Of a DNA stretch of 64,000 bases, positions 49,585 through 57,822 are shown one piece after another. The number at the start of each line of letters is the position of its first letter. The first letter of the stretch is position 1. Below the pieces are notes generated by a model, which was not told where the DNA came from, did not search any database, and saw only the letters and a list, made by a program, of their open reading frames with translations. Both the position numbers and the translations under genes were made by a program. The DNA comes from G942493215 sp942493215 (GTDB taxonomy: Bacteria; Bacillota_I; Bacilli_A; RF39; UBA660): positions 1-64,000 of the forward strand of contig OW818670.1 of NCBI GenBank assembly GCA_942493215.1, written 5' to 3'.

Positions 49585-50835
49585 ATGATCTTAAAAGAAT
49601 TAACTAATGAAGAGTTTACGCAATATGCAGAAAAGTTTCCTAATCATTCTGTATTTCAATCAACAGAATATGCTTTTGTTATGAATAAACAAAAATTTGA
49701 TAGTTTCTTTCTGGGACTAGTTGATAATAACAATCAAGTCCGTTGCGCTTCTTTAATATTAGTCGCTATTTTAAGAGGTGTCAAGTATGCATATGCGCCA
49801 AGAGGTTTTCTTATTGACTATATAGACTATAATATTATAAACGAATTTACCGAAAATATCAAAAAGTTTTTACGTCGTAATGATATTGCTGCTATTAAAA
49901 TTAATCCGCTTGTGGTTAGATATATCTATGATGTTAATGGTAATGTTATAGTTAATAACGAAAATAATGTTAATACTATTTGTGATAACTTAACTAAATT
50001 AGAGTATCATCATTTAGGTTATAATAACTATTTTGAAGCTTTTAAACCAAGATTTGAAGCTATTGTTGATATTAATAAAACATATTATGAAGTATTTAAT
50101 AGTTTTAAAAAGACTTTACGAACTAAAATTAGAAAAGCTGATCGTTTTGGATGCCATATTTATAAAGGCAATATTAGTAATCTTGAATACTTATATGAAC
50201 TTACTAAAAATGTTTATCCCAGGGATTTAAGATATTTTCAGGATTGTTATGAATTCTTTGGTAAAAAAGACATAATTGAGTTCTATTACGCTAAACTAGA
50301 TACTAAAACTTATCTACAACAAGTTCAGAAACAATATGAACTTCAAGATCAATATGTCCAATATATTAATAATGAAATAATTAAAAAACCTAAAAATAAT
50401 AATCATCTATTAAGTATAAAGATGACAGCCGATAAAACTCTAGCCTTATATAAAAAACAAATCATTTCAGCTACTCAATTATTACGAAATAACCCCGATG
50501 GTATCATTTTAGCTGCTGCTTTAATACTAAAACACCAAGATGAATTAATTGTCCTTATGGATGGTTATAATAAAGAATTTCATAGTATCGGCGCTAAACA
50601 ATTATTATTCTGGAAAGTAATTCAAAAATATGCTGGTAGTGAATATAAAAGTATTAATTTAGGTGGTATACCAAATCCAAATATTAAAGTTAATAATAAA
50701 TTTCAAGGGGTATTAGATTTTAAATTAGCATTTAATCCGCAAGTTAAGGAATATATTGGCGACTTTGAATTAGTAGCTAGTAAAACTCTATATTTTATGT
50801 ATAATAATGCCTTAATAAAAGGACTATTTGGTTAA
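49585..50835 (+). CDS. FemAB/FemX-type peptidoglycan aminoacyltransferase
   Basis: This is 416 residues from ATG 49585, six bases after AGAGGTG; a start at 49558 is weaker. The two GNAT-like halves of the Fem fold are visible: HSVFQSTEYAFVMNKQ near the start, YAYAPRGFLIDY, FKKTLRTKIRKADRFGCHI, and in the second half AALILKHQDELIVLMDGYN with INLGGIPNP. A coiled-coil insert (residues about 255-310) is the tRNA-interacting arm seen in this family. These enzymes use aminoacyl-tRNA to add bridge amino acids to lipid II. Which residue is added is unknown. Confidence 0.9.
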   Translation: MILKELTNEEFTQYAEKFPNHSVFQSTEYAFVMNKQKFDSFFLGLVDNNNQVRCASLILVAILRGVKYAYAPRGFLIDYIDYNIINEFTENIKKFLRRNDIAAIKINPLVVRYIYDVNGNVIVNNENNVNTICDNLTKLEYHHLGYNNYFEAFKPRFEAIVDINKTYYEVFNSFKKTLRTKIRKADRFGCHIYKGNISNLEYLYELTKNVYPRDLRYFQDCYEFFGKKDIIEFYYAKLDTKTYLQQVQKQYELQDQYVQYINNEIIKKPKNNNHLLSIKMTADKTLALYKKQIISATQLLRNNPDGIILAAALILKHQDELIVLMDGYNKEFHSIGAKQLLFWKVIQKYAGSEYKSINLGGIPNPNIKVNNKFQGVLDFKLAFNPQVKEYIGDFELVASKTLYFMYNNALIKGLFG

Positions 50836-50851
50836 TTATATACATTAGCAC

Positions 50852-50881
50852 AAAAAAAAGCTTATTAAATAAGCTTTTTTT
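50852..50881. terminator. terminator of the FemAB-type gene
   Basis: AAAAAAGCTTAT and ATAAGCTTTTTT around a short loop. Confidence 0.8.
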
Positions 50882-51009
50882 AGTCATTATGCATTCTTTC
50901 ATTAACTATTCACATCTTGCAATTTTTTAATAAATATACATATCAAAATACTATTAATTTATATATTTGTGCAACAATTGATATATACGGAAAAAACCAT
51001 ATAGATTTT

Positions 51010-52086
51010 TTAGTCCGTTTGACTCATTCGTTGATTTATTTTTGTAAAAATTTTTTGGGAAGCTATTCTTGAAGCCTCATCAATAGCTTCATACATATAA
51101 TCAATTATCATAAAGGCTTGTTCCTGGCTATCAATAGAGTATGAATACTTTTCTCCATCAACCATTATGTCCAATTTAAAAGTATCAAAAACTTTAAAAC
51201 CATGACTGTTAACTTTGGTCCTAGTTTTAGGAACAACATATTTTGAGGAAATTTCTCTTTTTTCATGATCTTGAAGATCATATAAAAGGACTTGGCCTCC
51301 ATAAAAATTACTGACTAAGACAGCTCGCTCAGAAGCTGACCGTAAAACTTTGTTTTTAAAAACTAATACAGGATTATTATTTTTATCAATAATTATTACA
51401 TCACTATTGTCACTTGCTCGATATAATCCGTCAACCCTAGTTACAACTGCCAATCCGTTATTAAAACTTTCAGCACTATAGTATTGGCAATCGATGACTA
51501 ATTTGCCAGTTTCATCAATAAATCCCCATTTATTAAGTTTACGTACCGCGGCTAATCCGTCACTAAACCTTTTTACTTCATCATATTCATAATCAACAAC
51601 TAGTTTTCTATCATTATCTACAAATCCCCATTTACCATTTTTTCCCCACACTGACAATAATTTGTCATTAGAGTGATCATTTAAACAATAAGGTTCCTTA
51701 AAAATTACTTGATCGTTTCCATCAACATATTCCCGTCCATCTATAACACCCCATGTTTTGCCACCTAAACTAATTTCTTTTCCTTCATCATTAATAATTC
51801 CATATTGGTAATTTTCTCCATTATACACAAGTGCTTTATTGCCTTGAAATTTTCCCATATAAGTATACTTTGGTGCCAAGACCATATCACCATGTAAATT
51901 GATTAATCCAAAATTTGCGTTCTGATCGACAACCCATATCAAATCATTTCTTACAAAGCAAGATTCTAATAAACATTCAAATCCAATATCAATTACTTCA
52001 TATTCATCACCAAGAGAATCTAACATCAAACGTTTTCCGTCTTTTTGAATAACAGGTATTTTTTTCAAATCATATTCTGTTTTCAT
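51010..52086 (-). CDS. WG-repeat (beta-solenoid) protein
   Basis: This is 358 residues from ATG 52086, six bases after AAGGAG; an ATG at 52137 is possible but lacks a site. It contains several WG repeats: FGLINLHGDMVLAPKYTYM, YGIINDEGKEI, WGKNGKWGFVDNDRKLVVDYEYDEV, and LNKWGFIDETGKLVIDCQYYSAESF. These 30-35 residue units form beta-rich folds of unknown function. No signal peptide, so it is probably cytoplasmic. It follows the tuf terminator and is separately transcribed. Confidence 0.82.
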   Translation of the reverse strand: MKTEYDLKKIPVIQKDGKRLMLDSLGDEYEVIDIGFECLLESCFVRNDLIWVVDQNANFGLINLHGDMVLAPKYTYMGKFQGNKALVYNGENYQYGIINDEGKEISLGGKTWGVIDGREYVDGNDQVIFKEPYCLNDHSNDKLLSVWGKNGKWGFVDNDRKLVVDYEYDEVKRFSDGLAAVRKLNKWGFIDETGKLVIDCQYYSAESFNNGLAVVTRVDGLYRASDNSDVIIIDKNNNPVLVFKNKVLRSASERAVLVSNFYGGQVLLYDLQDHEKREISSKYVVPKTRTKVNSHGFKVFDTFKLDIMVDGEKYSYSIDSQEQAFMIIDYMYEAIDEASRIASQKIFTKINQRMSQTD

Positions 52087-52147
52087 AACTATCTCCTTTT
52101 TATCGCTTATGATATCACAATTTATAGCCATTTGCAATAAAAAGATA

Positions 52148-52175
52148 AAAAAACAAGGATTAAATCCTTGTTTTA
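52148..52175 (-). terminator. terminator of tuf (str operon end)
   Basis: AAACAAGGAT, a TTA loop, ATCCTTGTTT and a T run on the minus strand. Confidence 0.85.
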
Positions 52176-52185
52176 TTTTGTTTCA

Positions 52186-53370
52186 TTATGCAATAATTTT
52201 AGAAACAACACCAGCACCAACTGTTCTACCACCTTCACGAATAGAGAACTTAGTTCCATTTTCGAGAGCGATAGGAGCAATTAATTCAACAGTGATAGTA
52301 ATTTTATCACCAGGCATAACCATTTCAACACCAGCAGGTAACTCGATAACACCAGTTACATCGGTAGTTCTGAAATAGAATTGAGGGCGATAATTTGAGA
52401 AGAATGGAGTATGACGTCCGCCTTCTTCTTTGCTTAATACGTATACTTCTGAAGTGAATTTCTTGTGAGGAGTAACTGTAGCCGGTTTAGCTAATACTTG
52501 ACCACGTTCTACATCTTCACGAGCAATACCACGTAATAATACACCAGCATTATCTCCTGCTTCAGCATAATCTAATTGTTTACGGAACATTTCAATTCCA
52601 GTAACAACACATTTTTTAGTTGGTTTTAATCCAACGATTTCAACGTCATCGTTAAGAGCTAATTTACCACGTTCAACACGGCCAGTAACAACTGTTCCAC
52701 GTCCTGTAATAGTAAATACATCTTCGATTGGCATTAAGAATGGTTTGTCTGTTTCACGAGCAGGAGTTTCAATCCATGCATCAACAGCATCCATTAAATC
52801 TAAAATTGCTTTTTCAGCTTTAGCATCTCCTTCAAGAGCTTTTAGAGCTGAACCACGAATAATTGGTGTATTAGCGCCGTCAAAATTGTATTCGTTTAAT
52901 AATTCACGAATTTCCATTTCAACTAAGTCTAATAATTCTTCATCATCAACCATATCGCATTTGTTCATGAAGACAACCATACGTGGAACACCAACTTGAC
53001 GAGCAAGTAGAATGTGTTCACGAGTTTGAGCCATAGGTCCATCAGTTGCAGCTATAACTAGGATAGCTCCATCCATTTGTGCAGCACCGGTAATCATGTT
53101 TTTTACATAATCAGCATGTCCTGGGCAGTCTACGTGAGCATAATGTCTCTTATCTGTTTGATATTCAACGTGAGCAGTATTAATAGTAATACCACGTTCT
53201 CTTTCTTCTGGTGCTTTATCGATATGAGCATAATCTACATATTCTGCATAACCTTTTTTTGATAATACATTGGTAATAGCTGCTGTTAAAGTAGTTTTAC
53301 CATGATCGACATGTCCAATAGTACCTATATTAACATGTGGTTTTGAACGATCAAATTTTTGTTTTGCCAT
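52186..53370 (-). CDS. tuf: elongation factor Tu
   Basis: This is 394 residues from ATG 53370 with AAGGAGG upstream; an upstream ATG at 53400 is rejected. G1 GHVDHGKTTL, switch RGITINTAHVEY, G3 DCPGHADYVKNM, G4 NKCD and the domain III end GRTVGAGVVSKII are all standard. It delivers aminoacyl-tRNA to the ribosome. Last gene of the str operon. Confidence 0.99.
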   Translation of the reverse strand: MAKQKFDRSKPHVNIGTIGHVDHGKTTLTAAITNVLSKKGYAEYVDYAHIDKAPEERERGITINTAHVEYQTDKRHYAHVDCPGHADYVKNMITGAAQMDGAILVIAATDGPMAQTREHILLARQVGVPRMVVFMNKCDMVDDEELLDLVEMEIRELLNEYNFDGANTPIIRGSALKALEGDAKAEKAILDLMDAVDAWIETPARETDKPFLMPIEDVFTITGRGTVVTGRVERGKLALNDDVEIVGLKPTKKCVVTGIEMFRKQLDYAEAGDNAGVLLRGIAREDVERGQVLAKPATVTPHKKFTSEVYVLSKEEGGRHTPFFSNYRPQFYFRTTDVTGVIELPAGVEMVMPGDKITITVELIAPIALENGTKFSIREGGRTVGAGVVSKIIA

Positions 53371-53440
53371 ATTAATTTCCTCCTTATTTATATATAACAA
53401 TATTTTATCTAATTAACTTAAAAATAGCAAGTATTTTTAA

Positions 53441-55513
53441 TTAATTTCCACCATTTTTCTTAACAATTTCCTCAGCAATGTTTCTTGGAACTTCTTCATA
53501 GTGATCAAATTCCATAACGAATGTACCACGACCTTGTGAATTGGAACGCAAAGTTGTTGCATATCCAAACATATCAGCAAGTGGGACTAACGCATTAATT
53601 GCGAGTAAATTGCCACGTGATTCTTGGCCTAATGGGCGGCCACGACGTGATGTAACATCACCCATTACATTTCCTAAATATTCTTCAGGAACAACTATTT
53701 GAACCTTCATAATTGGTTCTAATAGAACAGGTTTACATTTATTTTTAGCTTCTTTTAAAGCCATACTAGCAGCAATTTTGAAAGCCATTTCTGATGAGTC
53801 AACATCATGGTATGAACCATCAAATAAAGTTGCTTTAACATCAATCATTTGATAACCAGCTACAACACCAGTTTTCATAGCTTCTTGAAGACCTTTGTCA
53901 GTAACAGGAATATATTCTCTTGGAACAGTTCCTCCAACAACTTCATCAACAAACTCATATCCTTTATCAGGATTTGGTTCAAATTTAACCCAAACGTGTC
54001 CATATTGTCCACGACCACCTGATTGCTTAATATACTTACCTTCACATTCAGCAGCTTGAGTAAGAGTTTCACGGTATGATACTTGTGGTTTACCAACATT
54101 GGCATCAACCCCAAATTCTCTCCGCATTCTATCAACGATAATATCTAGATGTAACTCACCCATACCTGCAATAATTGTTTGGCCAGTTTCAAAGTTAGTA
54201 CTTGCTCTAAATGTTGGATCTTCTTCTGCTAATTTCTGTAAAGCAACACCCATCTTATCTTGATCAGCCTTTGATTTTGGTTCAACCGCTAATTCAATAA
54301 CTGGTTCTGGGAATACCATTGATTCTAGAATAACCGGTGACTTTTCTTCACAAAGAGTATCACCAGTAGTAGTATTCTTTAAACCAACAGCAGCAGCAAT
54401 ATCTCCCGTATAAACATCACTAATTTCCGAACGGTTATTAGCATGCATCAATAAGATACGACCAATTCTTTCCTTAACATCTTTAGTAGCGTTTAATACA
54501 TATGAACCACTACTTAAATGTCCAGAATAAACTCTAAAGAATGTTAGACGTCCAACAAATGGATCTGTCATTACTTTAAATGCTAAAGCACTAAAAGGTT
54601 CAGAATCAGATGGATGTCTTACTACTTCTTTTTCATTATGATCAATACCTTTAATTGATTCAATATCCGTAGGAGCTGGTAAATAATCAAGTACTGCATC
54701 AAGTAATAACTTAACACCTGTATTAGCTAAAGCTGTTCCACATAATACTGGGAAGAACTTAACCTCTAGTGTTCCTTTACGGATAGCTTTCTTGATTAAA
54801 TCAATAGATACTTCTTCATCAGCTAAATATTTTTCCATTAACTCATCATCGAATTCCGCAACAGCTTCAATTAATTCATTACGTTTCTTTTCAACTAGAT
54901 CTTTCATATCAGCTGGAATTTCAATGTCAGTTGGCATTTCATCTTCTTTACGATCATAATGATATGCTTTTCTACTTACTAAATCAATAATGCCTAAGAA
55001 CTCATTTTCAGCCCCAATAGGCCATTGAATAGGTTTGGCATTTACACCTAAACGATCTTTAATTGTTTTTAAACTGTATTCAAAATTAGCACCCATCTTA
55101 TCCATTTTGTTAGCAAAAATTAGACGAGGAACTTTAAATTCCGTAGCTTGACGCCATACGGTTTCCGTTTGTGGTTCAACACCGGCTTGCGCATCTAATA
55201 GAGCTACGGCACCATCTAAGACCCGAAGTGATCTTGATACTTCAACTGTAAAGTCTACATGGCCCGGAGTATCGATAATATTAAAACGATATCCTTTCCA
55301 ATAAGCCGTTGTAGCCGCTGAAGTAATAGTAATACCACGTTCTTGCTCTTGTTCCATCCAGTCCATTGTTGCAGCGCCATCATGAACCTCACCTATTTTG
55401 TGGATTTTACCTGTATGGTACAAAATACGTTCCGTACAAGTAGTTTTACCAGCATCTATGTGAGCCATGATACCAATATTACGTGTTCTTTCTAAACTAT
55501 ATTCACGAGCCAT
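53441..55513 (-). CDS. fusA: elongation factor G
   Basis: This 690-residue translocation GTPase has G1 AHIDAGKTT, switch II DTPGHVDFT, G4 NKMD and domain IV RGQYGHVWV. Domain V ends GRGTFVMEFDHYEEVP. Full length. It follows rpsG by 22 bases and precedes tuf by 70. Confidence 0.99.
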   Translation of the reverse strand: MAREYSLERTRNIGIMAHIDAGKTTCTERILYHTGKIHKIGEVHDGAATMDWMEQEQERGITITSAATTAYWKGYRFNIIDTPGHVDFTVEVSRSLRVLDGAVALLDAQAGVEPQTETVWRQATEFKVPRLIFANKMDKMGANFEYSLKTIKDRLGVNAKPIQWPIGAENEFLGIIDLVSRKAYHYDRKEDEMPTDIEIPADMKDLVEKKRNELIEAVAEFDDELMEKYLADEEVSIDLIKKAIRKGTLEVKFFPVLCGTALANTGVKLLLDAVLDYLPAPTDIESIKGIDHNEKEVVRHPSDSEPFSALAFKVMTDPFVGRLTFFRVYSGHLSSGSYVLNATKDVKERIGRILLMHANNRSEISDVYTGDIAAAVGLKNTTTGDTLCEEKSPVILESMVFPEPVIELAVEPKSKADQDKMGVALQKLAEEDPTFRASTNFETGQTIIAGMGELHLDIIVDRMRREFGVDANVGKPQVSYRETLTQAAECEGKYIKQSGGRGQYGHVWVKFEPNPDKGYEFVDEVVGGTVPREYIPVTDKGLQEAMKTGVVAGYQMIDVKATLFDGSYHDVDSSEMAFKIAASMALKEAKNKCKPVLLEPIMKVQIVVPEEYLGNVMGDVTSRRGRPLGQESRGNLLAINALVPLADMFGYATTLRSNSQGRGTFVMEFDHYEEVPRNIAEEIVKKNGGN

Positions 55514-55535
55514 AATACTTATCCTTTCTTAATTT

Positions 55536-56012
55536 CTACCAACGATAATGTGCAAATGCTTTGTTAGCCTCTGCCATCTTATGGGTATCTTCACGTTTTT
55601 TAACAGCAGCACCAGTACCACCATTATCTCCAGATGCATCAATAATTTCATTAGCTAAATTTTCAGCCATTGAATGTCCGCCTCTAAGTCTAGCATATTG
55701 AACTAACCAACGCATTCCTAAAGCTTGACTACGATCAGCCCTAACTTCAATTGGAACTTGGTAATTAGCACCTCCAACACGGCGTGATTTAACTTCTAAA
55801 GCAGGTTTAATGTTATCTAAAGCTTTGTTAAATACTACCATTGGATCTTGATTAGTCTTTTCCTTTATGATATCAAATGCGTCATAAAGAATAGTTTGCG
55901 CAACACCCTTTTTACCACCATACATTAAACGATTAATTAACTTTGTAACTAATTTTGAATTATACATTGGATCTGCCAAAACATCTCTTTTAACAGCACG
56001 TCTTTTACGCAT
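55536..56012 (-). CDS. rpsG: 30S ribosomal protein S7
   Basis: This 158-residue protein opens MRKRRAVKRDVLADPMYNS and contains the complete S7 pattern (LINRLMYGGKKGVAQ, VKSRRVGGANYQVPIEV, REDTHKMAEANKAFAHYRW). It nucleates assembly of the 30S head and can autoregulate the str operon. Between rpsL and fusA as usual. Confidence 0.98.
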   Translation of the reverse strand: MRKRRAVKRDVLADPMYNSKLVTKLINRLMYGGKKGVAQTILYDAFDIIKEKTNQDPMVVFNKALDNIKPALEVKSRRVGGANYQVPIEVRADRSQALGMRWLVQYARLRGGHSMAENLANEIIDASGDNGGTGAAVKKREDTHKMAEANKAFAHYRW

Positions 56013-56056
56013 AATAATCCTCCCTTCACTATTTTATATATTATACTATTATTATA

Positions 56057-56473
56057 CTATTTCTTTTTAGGTCTTTTAGCGCCGTATTTTGAACGTCCTT
56101 GACGACGTTTATCAACCCCAGCTGTATCCATCGTACCACGAACAACGTGATAACGGACACCGATAAGGTCTTTAACACGACCACCACGAATTAAAACTAC
56201 ACTGTGTTCCTGAAGATTATGTCCTTCTCCTGGAATATAGCAAGTAACTTCATAACCGTTACTTAAACGTACACGCGCATACTTACGTAATGCTGAGTTT
56301 GGCTTCTTTGGTGTCATTGTTCCAACACGAGTACAAACTCCCCGTTTTTGTGGTGCAGCTAAAACAGTATGCTTCTTTTCTTTACTATTGTAGCCAATTC
56401 CTAAAACTGGTGATTTCTTTTTTCTAATCTTATCAGTTCTGTTTTTTCTAACTAATTGATTTATAGTTGGCAT
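56057..56473 (-). CDS. rpsL: 30S ribosomal protein S12
   Basis: This 138-residue protein with KKKSPVLG, CTRVGTMTPKKPNSALRKYARVRL and GVRYHVVRG is standard. The streptomycin-relevant Lys in TPKKPNS is the wild-type residue. First gene of the str operon, with its own strong promoter and a leader holding a UUCG hairpin. Confidence 0.98.
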   Translation of the reverse strand: MPTINQLVRKNRTDKIRKKKSPVLGIGYNSKEKKHTVLAAPQKRGVCTRVGTMTPKKPNSALRKYARVRLSNGYEVTCYIPGEGHNLQEHSVVLIRGGRVKDLIGVRYHVVRGTMDTAGVDKRRQGRSKYGAKRPKKK

Positions 56474-56530
56474 GTTTTTTGCTCCTTTCTTTTTTTACAC
56501 ACATCCAGGTGTATCATTTTTTTCCTTAAT

Positions 56531-56553
56531 TAAAGATTTACCGAAGTAAACCT
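56531..56553 (-). promoter_or_regulatory. UUCG-capped hairpin in the rpsL leader
   Basis: On the minus strand GGTTTAC, TTCG tetraloop, GTAAATC (one G-U pair), about 75 bases before rpsL. It may be an mRNA stability or autoregulatory element. Confidence 0.5.
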
Positions 56554-56572
56554 CTAAATAAAATGCAATAAT

Positions 56573-56602
56573 AATATAACATTTTTTATATTATATTGTC
56601 AA
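56573..56602 (-). promoter_or_regulatory. promoter of the str operon
   Basis: TTGACA (56602-56597) followed at 17 bases by TTATAT or at 18 by TATATT. The leader is about 95 bases. Confidence 0.75.
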
Positions 56603-56611
56603 TAACTTTTT

Positions 56612-57022
56612 CTACTTTTCATCTAATGTTGACAAATAATCATTAGTAGTATACTGATCACATTTAAGATATGGGGCATAAATAATATTTTCGTTATCCT
56701 TTTTAACAATAACATACCCACTACACTTGTCTTCATTATGATAGACATTTATATCATCTATATAATGATATGCCTTTAAAGTCTTCAATGTTACAATAAC
56801 TCGATTACCGTCTTCTAAACTAGCATAATAATTATTAACATAGCTTTTAGCTACCTCACTTAAATTTTTTTCAGCATTCTGATAATATTCATTTGCTTCA
56901 GCTGTATTAATACTGCCTGATCCAAAATTTTTATTAATCAAAGCAAATGAATATAAAAGTCCAAGAAACAAGATAGCCAAAAAGCCGAGCATTGTTCCCA
57001 ATCCCCAACCTTTATTATCCAT
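56612..57022 (-). CDS. pseudopilin-like small membrane protein
   Basis: This 136-residue protein begins MDNKGWGLGTMLGFLAILFLGLLYSFALI, a single helix close to the N-terminus like a pseudopilin. A helical spine follows (EANEYYQNAEKNLSEVAKSYVNNYY), then a small beta-domain with a Cys pair (DKCSGYVIVKKDNENIIYAPYLKCDQY). The CxGYV...YLKC pattern resembles the C-terminal region of pilin-like proteins. A clear peptidase site is not visible. It follows the NrtR-like gene by 11 bases. Confidence 0.55.
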   Translation of the reverse strand: MDNKGWGLGTMLGFLAILFLGLLYSFALINKNFGSGSINTAEANEYYQNAEKNLSEVAKSYVNNYYASLEDGNRVIVTLKTLKAYHYIDDINVYHNEDKCSGYVIVKKDNENIIYAPYLKCDQYTTNDYLSTLDEK

Positions 57023-57033
57023 TATATTACCTC

Positions 57034-57708
57034 CTAAAATAACTCTCTAACAATATCCTCGTTTTTGAATTGATATAATTTAGCAGGACGACCACTCGAA
57101 CCTTCAGTAGTTTCACCAGTTTCGGTAATTAAATCTAATTGCATAAACTTTTTACGAAAGTTGCGACGATCAAATTTTTTATTTAATATCTGCTCAAATG
57201 ACTTTTGAATTTCAGTTAATGTAAAATCACTAGGAAATAAAATTTTTAACACTTCAAAATTAATAAATTTACCTCTTAAACGTTCGATAGCATTCTCAAT
57301 AATCTTTTTATGATCATAACCTATTTTAGGTAAACAACTAATATTAAACCATCCGAATTCTTCGGTAGCTTTTTCTTCTTGTTTGATTAAGATAGTTGTA
57401 ATATCCACTAAACCCATATAAGAAATAGCTACTAGTTTTTCGCCTAATCTTCTTTCTAATGGACTATATGTATTACATTGCTCAATATGCAGATTATTTA
57501 TACCTGTTTTATCATAAATAACTTTATTGACACATGATTCGAATGTTTCCGCCTCTTTTAAAGCATCGCCTGGTAAAATCCAGTATCCTTTATAAGGTTC
57601 AGTTTTTTTCTTTCGCAATAATACTTTTATTTCACCATTATCAATGGTAAATAAACTAACTAATGTTTCTAAACTATTTTTGTATATAATTGGATTATTA
57701 TTATTCAT
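57034..57708 (-). CDS. NrtR-like Nudix transcription regulator
   Basis: This 224-residue protein has an N-terminal Nudix domain (IKVLLRKKKTEPYKGYWILPGDALKEAET, with a degenerate Nudix box where the usual REVxEExG is changed to KVIYDKTG). A C-terminal winged helix follows (LTEIQKSFEQILNKKFDRRNFRKKFMQLDLI, GRPAKLYQF). This is the NrtR architecture: ADP-ribose-sensing repressors of NAD metabolism or pentose genes. The degenerate box suggests ligand sensing without hydrolysis. Its target is unknown; the neighbouring pseudopilin-like gene is in the same unit. Confidence 0.85.
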   Translation of the reverse strand: MNNNNPIIYKNSLETLVSLFTIDNGEIKVLLRKKKTEPYKGYWILPGDALKEAETFESCVNKVIYDKTGINNLHIEQCNTYSPLERRLGEKLVAISYMGLVDITTILIKQEEKATEEFGWFNISCLPKIGYDHKKIIENAIERLRGKFINFEVLKILFPSDFTLTEIQKSFEQILNKKFDRRNFRKKFMQLDLITETGETTEGSSGRPAKLYQFKNEDIVRELF

Positions 57709-57798
57709 AATCTCTCCCTCTTTTTTTAAAAGTCACGGGCACTATTATATTACCTTTTTTCATTATTGTCAAATTTTGTGTATTTTATACATAAATTC

Positions 57799-57822
57799 AA
57801 AAAAGCTCATTGAGTCTTTTTT
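57799..57822 (-). terminator. terminator of the second LRR prepilin gene
   Basis: On the minus strand AAAAAAG-A-CTC, AAT loop, GAGCTTTTTT, with one bulged base. Confidence 0.7.

Noticed and set aside
51000..51030. Terminator after the WG-repeat gene
   Set aside because: The stem around ACGGA/TCCGT is interrupted and overlaps the coding end; too weak to list.
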